Shown: positions 24,872-35,164 of the stretch, one piece after another
Layout: each line of letters opens with the position of its first letter
Numbering within the stretch: the stretch's first letter is position 1
DNA from: Jaapia argillacea MUCL 33604
Taxonomy: Eukaryota > Basidiomycota > Agaricomycetes > Jaapiales > Jaapiaceae
Reading direction: 5' to 3'
DNA: 64,000 bases
Assembly (NCBI GenBank): GCA_000697665.1
Contig: KL197721.1
Span: forward strand, 727,472 to 791,471
Program-made: the position numbers and the translations under genes
The notes under the pieces: generated by a model
The model's database searches: none
Told to the model about the DNA's origin: nothing
What the model saw: only the letters and a program-made list of their open reading frames with translations

Positions 24872-24968
24872 TCGGGTGGTGGGGAAATGGGTGCTCCTGG
24901 GAATCCAAAATATGGAAGGTATAAATATGAAGCCGATGTGTGTATATGAAGTCATTGGAGAAACTTAC

Positions 24969-25047
24969 CCAAAAGTGGTAATGCAACCCTCTGCCCCAAC
25001 CATGAGGCTTGAATTCTCGACACGTTCTGAGATAAGTTCGAGCACAG
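24969..25047 (-). other. Exon-like 79-bp segment between ATP1 fragment and transposase
   Basis: The segment is preceded by a good acceptor (CAACCAG) and followed by a strong donor (GTAAGT) on the minus strand. In one frame it reads [20 protein letters not shown] without a stop. It does not match ATP synthase alpha at this point and I do not recognise it. It may be a chimeric upstream exon of the transposase transcript or a relic of another captured gene. Confidence 0.35.
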
Positions 25048-25085
25048 CTGGTTGAATGAGTAAGGTTGGCTGGAGAAATTACAAC

Positions 25086-25825
25086 AGTAGAAGACATCAC
25101 CAGGGTAAGCCTCACGACCGGGGGGACGACGGAGAAGGAGCGACATTTGACAGTAAGCAACGGCCTGCTTCGACAAATCGTCGTAAACGATGAGAGCTGC
25201 ATGTAAAGAGTGGTCAGCATCCTGGGAAAAGTAAGAAGAGTGAATACACACTGTGCTTGCCGTTATCACGGAACTATTCACCCATGGCACAGCCAGAGAA
25301 GGGGGCAAGGTACTGGAGGGGGGCAGCCTCAGAAGCGGTAGCGGCGACAATGATAGAATATTTCATGGCGTCATTCTCCTCGAGGGTCTTGACGAGCTGG
25401 GCGACAGTGGAACACTTCTGACCGACGGCAACGTAGACGCAGACGAGCTTCTTGTCCTCCTCGTTACCATCGTTCCACCTCTTCTGGTTGAGAATAGTGT
25501 CGATAGCGGCGGCAGTCTTTCCGGTTTGACGATCACCAATGATAAGCTCACGCTGGCCACGACCAATGGGAACCATGGCGTCAATGGGCTTGATACCAGT
25601 CATCATAGGCTGGTCCACGGAGCGAAGGGGGAGAATACCAGGTGCCTTCAGGGCGGCACGACGACGCTCAGAGGCATTGATAGGGCCCTTTCCGTCGATG
25701 GGGTTACCCAGGGCATCGACGACACGGCCGAGAAGTTCGGGGCCAACGGGAACGTCGACAATCTGACCGGTACGCTTGACGGTGTCTCCCTCCTTGATGG
25801 CACGATCGTTACCGAAGATAGAGAC
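25086..25825 (-). pseudogene. ATP1: Fragment of mitochondrial F1 ATP synthase subunit alpha gene
   Basis: Two exons, 25825-25252 and 25196-25086, with a retained intron (25251-25197) encode the central nucleotide-binding part of F1-alpha: [37 protein letters not shown], the Walker [40 protein letters not shown] and [20 protein letters not shown]. The intact protein is over 500 residues; only about 225 remain. The fragment begins at a splice acceptor and ends at PGDVFY. It has an in-frame TAG (25276-25274) just before FRDNGKH, where the family has an aromatic residue. An Arg-to-Cys change (CGT to TGT, 25152-25150) lies in the AVAYRQMS motif. The retained intron argues for DNA-level duplication, not a retrocopy. 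A short upstream segment (about 25980-25880) may hold a decayed earlier exon, but I cannot establish it. It lies inside the KDZ inverted repeats, on the transposase strand. Confidence 0.88.
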
Positions 25826-26473
25826 CTAGGGTAGTCAAACTGAGGGTTCAGCATTTGAGGTGAGGAGTGTGTCCGAGTCTTACCTGTGACGGAGCATCCA
25901 GCCAATCTCCATCAACACATCGTGCCCCAGTTCCCAGGCACGCAAACACGATACTCGTGCAACCCTGCCACGAATGCCCGAGACATGGTGAGTGGCGCTT
26001 GTGGCGCGTCAACGAATCATGAAATCCACTGTTTACTATTTGTTAGCAAAGCCACTGAAGCTGTCATGGGTACGGGAACACTCACTATGTTTCCATCCTG
26101 GTGACGCGACCTGATTACCAACCTCAAACCACCGCACCCACGAGAGCATCCACTCACGGTGGCACCCGACCTTACCAGCCTACAGAGGTTGTCAGCGATC
26201 TGACGGATCCACGAGTGTCAGGACATAAGCATTCACCATGCTGAACGACGGCAACAGGCTTGACCGTCCATGTGAACACAGCGTGGAACGGCGAAACGGG
26301 GAGATGGGATTGACATCGTCGAGGGTCGGTGGGGGAGATGATGGATGGCAGTGAGGGAGCCAGCAACAGCGAGGGTAGCGACAGAGGTGAGACGAAAGAC
26401 GAAACGAGGCGATGGGTGGCCAAACCGGGAAGTGGCGGAGAAAAGAAGTATATATGAATTTTTCATTCTGCGC

Positions 26474-26522
26474 TATGCACAGTATACTCAATACGCGTAT
26501 AGCACGGTACATTCAATCCGTG
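26474..26522 (-). repeat. Right terminal inverted repeat of KDZ element, two tandem units
   Basis: Read on the minus strand, two related units follow each other: 26522-26502 matches the left end at 19 of 21 bases, and 26492-26474 (ATTGAGTATACTGTGCATA) matches it at 18 of 19. The left end shows one unit only. Confidence 0.7.
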
Positions 26523-28256
26523 TAATTCCATCAGCGGTTATCCCTGAAGCACCGTTAGTGTTATCGTCTTCAAAGTTCACGCTAAGCAGTGTCCTCAGCC
26601 GTATTCGCCGACTAGTGATTCGGTACGACCCTTTCCTTTCTGTCTTGCACTGCAAGGGTGCACGGAGCTTGCAAAATTTGTGGCGGCTTCTGTGCACGAG
26701 GAGATGATTTATCTTTGGGTGTTCCTCGGGGTAGTCGCCGTAAAACTCTCTACTACGGTTACGCAACTCTCTCTGGAGTCTCAATAGTGACTCAACAGCT
26801 TGTGAGCTATCTCTCTCCGATGTGTATTGAGCAAGGCCAATAGTATCTCAGGAGTGATCAAACTTTTTCCTTTGGTCCTCCAAGAAGCTTGAGGATCTTT
26901 TGAGTTGCCTTGCGCAACCAATAACGCCGGCAATTGACTCGGTGGAAATGAGAACCTGAAAGACTTCGTCTGTTACAGGTACGTCTCGTACTCTATTCAA
27001 TCGACCGTATTCCTCGTTCAGGCTAATGGGTTCCTCAGCCGTCCTCGCCGAGTGATGGGCATACCGTCGCATAACACCCACCCTCGGTACACGCCGTATT
27101 GTAAGTTCCTTCGCAAGGATGGATTTGCAGATAGTGTCACGGGTTGTGAATCCGGTGTTGGTGCATGGTTCCATTCCGTTGAGCGAAGGTTGTTCAATCA
27201 ATTTTCACTTCGACCCCTCCACCTCCATCTCCGAACCCCGTCTCGGATTTCCGCTTGGTTAGTTGGCTAAACTTCGGTGCAATTATCGCGTGCTCTAGCG
27301 AGTGGTGACGATTTACCTCGAGGCTTCTCGAGTTTAGTAGCTCATCGTTTCGTACCTGGTTCCCACCTTCTTACATCTCCTTGACGATATGCTGCGCATA
27401 TATGTGAGTGGAGCCTTTAATTCCCTCGCACTGTTTGTTGACCATTTGATCATTCCGTCTCCTCGCCTGAGCAATGTGCAGCAATTATTCTACAATTGCA
27501 AATGCTTGGAGAAATCCCTGGCCCAGTCAGGTACAACCAATGTATCCTGGAATGGCTTCATTTCTTTGATGCCCTCCTAGTTTTCAGATGCCAATGCGTT
27601 CTGCGTCACCGGCGATTTGTTGGGCAGGAAAGTAATCAAGGGTGTGAGGTAAAAATAACAGACGCTCCATCGAAACTCTCCGTCACGATCCCCAATTGCA
27701 CATCATTCAAACTGCCTTGGTCGAAGCTGCCCTCGGAAATATCCGAAACCTCATGCTGTTATTTAACACCACGTTTCGAAATCGCGTCGGCCGGATAGAT
27801 ACCTATTTCTTTATGTAAGTACCTGTTTCTCGACATACGTATTCGTAACGAGCGCTCGGTAGGTGTTTTCGGGCTTCTCGTTGCGTTGTGGGGAGAAGCG
27901 TTCTTGTTGTAGAAAGGTGATTGAAATACGAGGAAAGGATCTGCGGCAATTCAGGTATGGCGGAACCAAAATGGTGGAATGAAGGCAGTTAATGTCGGCT
28001 CAGCCTAGCCTAATAAGTCCCTGCGGGGAGGATAACAATAAATAAACCTCCGGCAGCATTGTACCACGCGCGTAAGTCTCGGTGCGGATACACAGCTACA
28101 TGCATCAAAGAACTCTTATCTTCCTGGCGCTCATCTGTGCAAACTAGGAAGTCAGCCCTTCGGTGTCCTAGCTTCAAACTTCTTTCCGCCTCAGGACACC
28201 TTGCCTGCAACCGCCATCGTGTCCGCGTCGCTGCACGGTCATTTTCAAGCTCTGGA
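26523..28256. other. Intergenic, no gene supported
   Basis: A 1.7-kb stretch between the KDZ right end and the transcription-factor start. One minus-strand frame of 117 codons (26848-27201) is open but shows no domain; other frames are shorter. The right part presumably holds the promoter of the Zn2Cys6 gene. Confidence 0.5.
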
Positions 28257-31200
28257 ATGAGACAATCCAGTAGGGCCGTGAATAACCCTCGGTTGGATGT
28301 CAAGGACACGACGTTGAGGGCACAAGAGCAAGAGCTAAAGCGAGCGAGAGGAGCAATTTCGTGTGCGGAGTGCCGAAGGTGAGTAATCTATCGATTTATT
28401 TACCCTTCCGTTAATTCGTCTGACGGCTGTGGGATGGGGCAGGTTGAAGCTGAAATGCGACAAAACAATTCCCTGCGCGTCTTGCAAGAGGAGAGGATGC
28501 GCTTCAATTTGTCCAAACGGTCATTATGATGAGCGCTACACGAGTCGACATGCATCGATAACTGATGATCTAATTTGCAGGGAGCTTGACCACCGGGCAG
28601 GGAACTCGGTCGGTGGCGTTCCACCCGATTTCGGATGTATTCTTAACTTTTCTTGTCACAGGTTTGTGTTGGCGGACACTGAACGGCTCCACCGCAAGAT
28701 CGCAGAAATGAGTGACCGTATCCGGCAGCTGGAGGACGCCCTGGCTGTCCTACAACTAGGGGTTTCTCGTGATCAACATCCACTTTTGAGACGGGATCTT
28801 ATGAAGATCAAATCTGGTTTGGACCTCCATGTTGCCGGTCCTGATGGCGACGGACAAGACCAGGACGCCGATGACGATGCGTCGGAGCAGCTGGATTCAT
28901 TTGGTACCCTCGCCGTTCGTGAGGGCGGAGCCTCAACGTTTTATGGCCGTTCAGCGGGGAGTGAAGTAAGTCCAGTCAGCTTTCCAAGTTTGCCACTTGA
29001 TGTCCATAAAATTTCACGTAATAGAGCCTGCTGCTTGTACGTCCTCATCGTCACAGTCAAAGTCCCTCATTTTCATTGTAGGCTTAGGAAGAGCGAGATC
29101 AACCTCGAGATCCTCCCCGGAATCCCAATCTCTTACCTCCAGAAATTAGCGAGCTATCCGAACGATTTCCCAACCCTCCGGCACCCTTCAAGACTGACAT
29201 GCAAACCCTCATCGAGTCGTATCTCCCTTCCTGGCAGCGAGCCTGGCAACTTTCTGACCTCTATCTCGAACAAGAGTGCTGGCATTATGGCGCCGTAACC
29301 CGCAAACAACTCATGGACGAAATCTTGCCCGAATTTTATCCCGAATCTGTTGATCTCGCAAGCCCCTCTGACCCATCCACATCTCCTGCCTTTGTTCAAT
29401 CCACCGGCATAGGAGGCCCACACGATCTTGCACTGATGTTCGTTGTTTTTTGTTTCGGGGCTCTCACCGATCCCAGCCTCCCCCCGGCACCCGATAACGA
29501 AGAGGCCGATTTCTACTACCAACTATCAAGAGCTGCAATGAATCTGGAGCCTGTTTTGGAGAAGCCTCCGTCAGTGGCAACAGTACAGACCCTAAGTCTA
29601 ATGGGTATATACCGGGGTATGTGCGCTGGGGAGAACAGCATCGAATCGACATGGGCTATGTTCGGCTTAGCGACTAAACTGGCTCAGACCGTAAGTTTGA
29701 TTGATGCTTCTCGTTCCGATTCGGAGCGCTTACCTTTGAGTTCACCTCGATATAGATTGGTTTACGTGGGTGGTGTTCCACTCTATCGGTGATGATGATT
29801 TGCTGAAGATCATGTGAAAGACCACGACTGCGCGAGGTGGAAACTTTCCCCTTCGGAGACTCAGAAACGGCGGGCCTTGTTTTGGGAGATATTCATCACA
29901 GATTGCTGGCAGGTATGTGTTTGCATTCTGAACCCTCGAAAATTATTTTGCTCATGTGGGCGCAGAGTCTTGCTACCGGACGGCTTCCGACATTCTCGCT
30001 CCCATTCGTGGATTGCGAATTACCCGCTGATACGGATCAGACTATGCTCGAAGACGGCACTGTTGAGCCCAGCTGTGAGCTTCTGGTATCCTACTCGGAC
30101 GAGGATGTGTTCTTACTCCATCCTTAGTTCCTTACTGGAAAGCAAAGTTTGGCAAGGAGGTTGTCTCTGCGATTGTCCAAGGTACACTCACGTCTCAAGC
30201 GCCGAAGTACTCTATCATCATTGAACTCGACCGGAAAATTCGGGAGATGGATCTGCCACCTTATGCCCAGGGCGCCCCTCCACAAGGCCGTCGGCTGGGC
30301 GATACTATGAAGCACTTCATGCCTATCGTCTACAGAAATCTCAGTGCGTTGCTCGCGTTGACATCGAGAACCTTGGCCTCACCACTTGTCACCTTGTGAT
30401 ATTGCCATACAGCCCTTGTATATGTCCATCGATGTTTCTTCGCGCAAGCCATTACAGATCACCCTGCCGATCCTTTGCGAAGTCCATATGCCCCTTCTTT
30501 CTTGGCTGGGTATCGCAGCGCTTGTGAGCTTTTGGGTGTTTTGAGAAGCGCCTTTGAGATGTTTCCCGCTGAAACTGTCAGGGTACGAACCCCATCTCTG
30601 ACTTCGGGTACTAACACTGATCTTCTATACCTCGTTTAGTTCTGGGTCCTGTGGACACATGGGTTCTCATGCTCAGTAAGTCTCATCTTACTCTGGCGTC
30701 CCATACTTCTGCTCATGGGCTCGTATTCATAGATGTTGCTCGCGTCCGTCGCAACCCATGCGCCCAGATCGAAAGTCGCGAAGGCAGCTTTGATGGAACT
30801 CCGACTGGCTTGTGATCTCTATGAGAAAGCGGCGCTACATGGCGGTCGCGCCGTTAAATTCCTCGTAAGTGTGGAACCATCTCGACTCTCTGATCGAAAA
30901 TGTGTTCTGATTGAGAATGTATTTTCGTCCATTTAGCCCATTATCCGTCGCCTCCACCAGAAAGCCCACCAGGCGCTCCTAGACCTGCATCATGGGGTAG
31001 AACCCACTCGTCAGAAAGACCTTTTCTCCCCCACTCCTTCGGATGAGAAGAAAGACGAACTATCAATTTTCAGTGGACGTACTCACACAGTGGAGACGAA
31101 GACCAGCAATGTCTCGCATGCATCTCATTCTTCGTCGAGAGGTCGTCGTCCCCAAAGTCATCGTCAAGGCGACTCCCCTCGAGATTCATCCACTGCCCGA

Positions 31201-31800
31201 ACTCCTTCCGCCACACTATCTCCCACCGCCTCTAACAGCAACCCTTCCACTCCTCCATACGTTGCGGACTCACCACCGGAGTCTCATGCCCAGCCGTTCG
31301 CCGGAGTTCATCCATCTCTTGTCGATCAGTTACAAGGGTTTGACGGCGAGCTGAATGCTCAGATCCACGACGCCTATAAAGACACATCAATGCGTGCTTG
31401 GCTCGAGCAGACACAAGCGCTATCTCAACCTCCTCAGCATCACCAGCCCCATGTACAGGCCAGTGGATTACCGGCACCTTCTCCCATGATGCGCCAGGGT
31501 ACCTACGACCACCATCAACCACCTTCTTCATCGTACCAACATCCCCAGCCTTCTCAACAACATTATGGACTCGCCGCTCCTGCAGTCGATCGCCCAGAGC
31601 TCTGGACTGTCCCTCGTGGCGAGCTTGAAGCACAATATCCCACCCATCCATCTCAGCCCCACCATCCACCTCCTCATCAGCAACCAATCTACCACCAACC
31701 ACCTCTCCCTCTCAGTAGTAGTAGGGACGATCATGGACACCACAGTTTGCAAGACACCTGGGCATCATTCATGACGCAATGGCAAATGCCAGGGAGGTGA
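28257..31800 (+). CDS. Zn2Cys6 transcription factor with fungal-specific regulatory domain
   Basis: A fungal nuclear DNA-binding regulator. The zinc cluster is split by introns: exon 1 ends ARGAISCAECR, exon 2 starts after an intron at about 28380-28440 and gives RLKLKCDKTIPCASCKRRGC then CPN. A 28-nt exon (28581-28608) supplies SLTTGQGTR, and exon 4 from 28662 gives FVLADTERLHRKIAEM, a dimerisation coiled coil. The middle-homology domain (PF04082 type) spans about 29.1-30.4 kb: ESYLPSWQRAWQLSDLYLEQ, LSLMGIYRGMCAGENSIEST, LATGRLPTFSLPFVDCELPA and IIELDRKIREMDLPPYAQG. A later helical part has SVATHAPRSKVAKAALMELR. The last 230 residues are His/Pro/Gln/Ser-rich, ending WASFMTQWQMPGR. The start at 28257 is the ATG nearest the zinc cluster; an in-frame ATG lies upstream at 28059. 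Exon borders in the middle are approximate. Target genes are unknown. Confidence 0.9.
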
Positions 31801-32153
31801 TACTCATGCTAGTGCTTCCTGACGTTCGACCCTTACCCACTGTTTTGCACTTTGAATGCGCCGGCCTTGTCTGGTGCCTATTATATTCTTTATCTTGCTC
31901 TCGCTTTTTTCTGCATCATTGCTGTCGTCTGCATGTTCGACCCTCGATCTCTCACTTTGCACAGCTGTATTATTATTTACTGTAACCTCGTTGTGTCTAA
32001 TGTGCGGTGTTGGTGATCCAGAGTATGTATTATCGCCAAGGACTTAGAGCCTCTCTTGCGCAATCGTAAATGATAAGTCTGGTCCTACGATAATATCAGT
32101 GGTTGCATGTGTTCTAAGTACTGTCAAGCGAAGGGGCTCGAAACCTCGATGAT
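31801..32153. other. 3' intergenic region between convergent genes
   Basis: About 350 bp shared by the 3' ends of the transcription factor (plus) and the Clp1-like gene (minus). It is T-rich near 31870-31990. No gene or clear hairpin terminator is visible, as expected for RNA polymerase II genes. Confidence 0.5.
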
Positions 32154-33292
32154 TTAGGAGTCGGGGATTACTTCGACGACACTATCTCGGTTGCGTCCGT
32201 CGTATTTATGGGTCAAAATCAGCACGGCTAGGATGGCACTCTCCCAAGCCGTGTCTACAACCATCCACATTTCATCATCAACAACACCCAAAGTCCACAT
32301 ATTCCGCCATATTCCGTTAATGGTCAGAATCGCCTTCGCTAGTGTATGAATGGTACACACTTTCGCGAGTTCTTTGGCAATCGCGTGATGATGGCTTGGA
32401 TGGGGAGGGCCCAGGAGCTTTGCGGGTAATGGGTGGGTATGAGGATAGATATCCCGGAGGAATAATTCTCGGTCGTGGGAATAAAGGAAGTCCTGTAGTG
32501 TCCGATAAGTTTCAGGGGATGGGATGTTAAATGGGATGAGGGGGATGGTGATGAGGTGGCGATATCTGTCTTTGGAGAAGGTGGCAACAGAATGAGGGAT
32601 GGGAAGTTGGGAAGGGGGAAGAATAATGTTGGTACAATTCGCAGCGATGACGACATGATGTGTGGGAATCAGTAAGACTCGATTCTGGAGACTGGGAGGG
32701 AGGTGGTATGAATTGGTGCGAATGGCCAGGATGTGGCTGGGTAGGATTGGAAGGATGTCTTCGACTATACGGACATCGAGTCGTTGGGGAAGAGGGTTTG
32801 TGGCTGATAGTTCGCCAGGGTGGACCAATACATCGTCCTTCCTTAAGTTCATCCTGAACGACTGTCAGCGGGATATTGTGGCAGAAGAGATGTCACTCAC
32901 CCCCTCCCATCAGCCCTGAGGGCCTTAATGATGAATTCAGTCGTCAAGTGAGCAACCTTTGGTGCAGCGGCGATCACCGCTTGACGATTGACTTCTCGCG
33001 TGATGGGTCTGGAGAGTGTACGAGGGATCCGAATGTCTGCTGCAGGGACATCATCGAGCCCATAGATGTCAACAAGATGTTGGGATTCCCCGCTTTGTGT
33101 GGAGTGAAGAGTGAATCTGGTGAGACAGGCGCTCCGCGTTTTGCGCCCCCGATCCCGGGCTAGAGCGGAATGGAGAATACCATGTCGTCTTCGAAGGACA
33201 CAACGGCGCGCCCGTCGCACATTTGGGCAACGAGTGGCGTTTGTAGCGAACACACTTTTGCGTCGCAACTTGCAAGAACGTTTATTCTGCAT
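32154..33292 (-). CDS. Clp1-like (clampless1) sexual-development protein
   Basis: Clp1 proteins control clamp-cell formation and dikaryon development in mushrooms and smuts. Two exons are clear. The upstream one (to about 32898) gives SQHLVDIYGLDDVPAADIRI, PRTLSRPITREVNRQAVIAA and PKVAHLTTEFIIKALRADGR. A GT..AG intron follows (about 32897-32855), then an exon to the stop at 32154 giving LSATNPLPQRLDVRIVEDI, LPSHILAIRTNSYHLPPSLQ, RVLLIPTHHVVIAANCTNII, SPETYRTLQDFLYSHDRELF and NGIWRNMWTLGVVDDEMWMV. This order fits my memory of Clp1-like proteins. The 5' end is unresolved: the frame is open to 33292 but its Arg-rich beginning looks non-coding, and a true first exon may lie at about 33.2-33.5 kb. 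No membrane segment or signal peptide. It could instead be an unrelated protein with a similar core; no search was possible. Confidence 0.6.
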
Positions 33293-35164
33293 CGTAAACG
33301 GTGATGGAAGCTAGTCGTAGGGAAATCTGGTACCTGGGGTGTTTGGGGTGTGGCGAACGGTTGTAACTTACTCTTACCCTTAAATTCATATCGGAGAAAG
33401 GATTGGTGGACGCTTTGGAGATCGGCAACGCACATGCAGGTGTTTTGCCCTAAAGGGACAAAGGCCAGGAGGATGAAGACTGGTGAAGAGCAATCCAACA
33501 TCACTTGGGACCCATAAGCGCAAACAATGTTTCACCCATGAAGGCAAGTGTGGGTGCCACAGGGATCACGTGTCCGGCACTTGCCAGTATCGTCGCAATA
33601 TCCCACCGGAAAGCGCCTGCGATAGTAGACTGCGCTTGGGACTTCGAGGCTGCCGGAAAGGTGCCTTCAAAGTCAAAGGCGGTAGGGCCACGGACGTGCG
33701 ACTGACGGCAGGAAAGTGCGTTGAGCGGTCGACTTGAAAAAGGCGTGGATCACCTGTAGATGTGTAAAGATAGGCGGAACGTCGGTTGCGAGTCCCAGAT
33801 GGTCATTGTGAGCAGTTGTTAAGACAGAGACCAAGCCACCAAGCCAGGCAGATTTCGGAAGGGTTCCGCCGGAGGAAGTCCGATAAGCACCAGTTCCATG
33901 GAAGTGATAACTGACTAGCCGCGCACAAACACGGTTGGGAGGTTCAGTGAAGCACGGCTCCAACGGACAGAGTTGAGAATCGGCGAACGTAGGGGGAGAA
34001 TTCTGAGTTTATCCGTCGTGGTTCTTGTTGGATATCTGGTAGTCCTACGCTCTCAGTAACTCCACTCAATCAATTTGGCCTTTGGATACCATAAACTAGC
34101 TGCAAGTAGCTGCCAGTGTCCACTCGCGGCGAGTCTAGTGTACGGCAAACTCTCCCGCCAACGTCTCGGATGGGATAGTTCCGGGGAAACGCGACATGGG
34201 ACGAATACAATGGCGCTGGTTAGAGCGATTGGATCAGGACTTCAATGGCGGTGGAGGTGGAAAGCAACTGCATCAGCACAGATCAGCACCACGGTACTGG
34301 TGGCAATTTAAACCGGCAAATCAAAGGTCGGCAAGTTCCACAAGCTCTCACGGTCCAAGCTCCACGAGACCACCTCCTTCGTCCTTTCCATTATCGACGG
34401 TTAACGCCGGGACCATGAGTTTCCTCTTGATACTGTGAACTTCCTGGTGTGCCGATAGGACTTATCTGGGCTGCTCAGAAAGATGTGACACCTCACAGCC
34501 ACCTCGCGTTTCCAAAAGCGAATAGTGGGTGCATGGTGATAAGGGCAATCCACTCCATGTGCACACACCTCTATCCATGTTTGACTCAGGTCTCAGAACT
34601 CCATTATTCCATGATATTCGTGCCTGGCTCTTCACTTGGTCTCCACTCCCATCTTCCCTGTGCAATCAGCGAAGGTCAAGTCGCATCATGCGTAATTAAA
34701 TCTCTGTCCTATATACCATTGTTACAATTGCCCCGACTCTACTGGGAGTTCGCCGTACATTGCACGTTCACGGCATTGCCGAACTTCACCGCTCTTCTTC
34801 TCACAAGGTGACAACCTCCGTGGGAGTGACTGTGCTGGACTTGCCATGAGTCGGACGGGAATTCGCGATTTTCAGGTTGTTTGCTGAAACCAGCGACGAT
34901 ACTGAGCGGCTGGAGGCCGTCGGTGACGCCCATGGTACGTCCGATGGTGACCCTATGACCGTTCTCTAACTCGACTTCGTTCTCCCTCTTGGTAGGGCGA
35001 CAACTATCCTGTTGCTTATCTCTTCCAGCATGATGACATGGTTCCTGTTCCGCGTCCTATAATAGATTTGCCCATGATGAGATCGACAATGTGGGTACGA
35101 GTGTGGTATGGGTCCGATATAATGACACGGACGCCTCTGCTGCGTCCCCGGCGCCCATTCATTC
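33293..35164. other. Intergenic, no gene supported
   Basis: A 1.9-kb region, probably including the Clp1-like 5' end (33.3-33.5 kb) and the promoter of the DUF6533 gene. Frames of 60-120 codons (for example 34449-34811 plus, 33673-33963 minus) have no recognisable features. Confidence 0.45.

Larger units (their letters stand above)
19830..26522. mobile_element. KDZ-type DNA transposon, 6.7 kb, with partner gene and ATP1 fragment
   Basis: The interval is bounded by inverted repeats I matched by eye: 19830-19850 against the complement of 26502-26522 (19 of 21 bases), and 19835-19853 against the complement of 26474-26492 (18 of 19). Inside are a KDZ transposase (minus), a convergent partner gene (plus) and a minus-strand pseudogene fragment of ATP synthase alpha. 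KDZ (Kyakuja-Dileera-Zisupton) transposons are an eukaryotic group expanded in basidiomycetes. I could not fix the outermost base or a target-site duplication, so the ends are approximate. Confidence 0.7.

Noticed and set aside
25253-25834. A 193-codon open frame on the plus strand opposite the ATP1 fragment
   Set aside because: It is the complement of conserved ATP1 codons; long antisense frames are common opposite GC-biased coding exons and it has no domain.
26848-27201. A 117-codon minus-strand frame
   Set aside because: Single open frame without domain, partner exons or composition bias; may be chance.
31232-31702. Minus-strand frame of 156 codons opposite the transcription-factor tail
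   Set aside because: It arises from the His/Pro-rich repeat coding on the plus strand and is low complexity.
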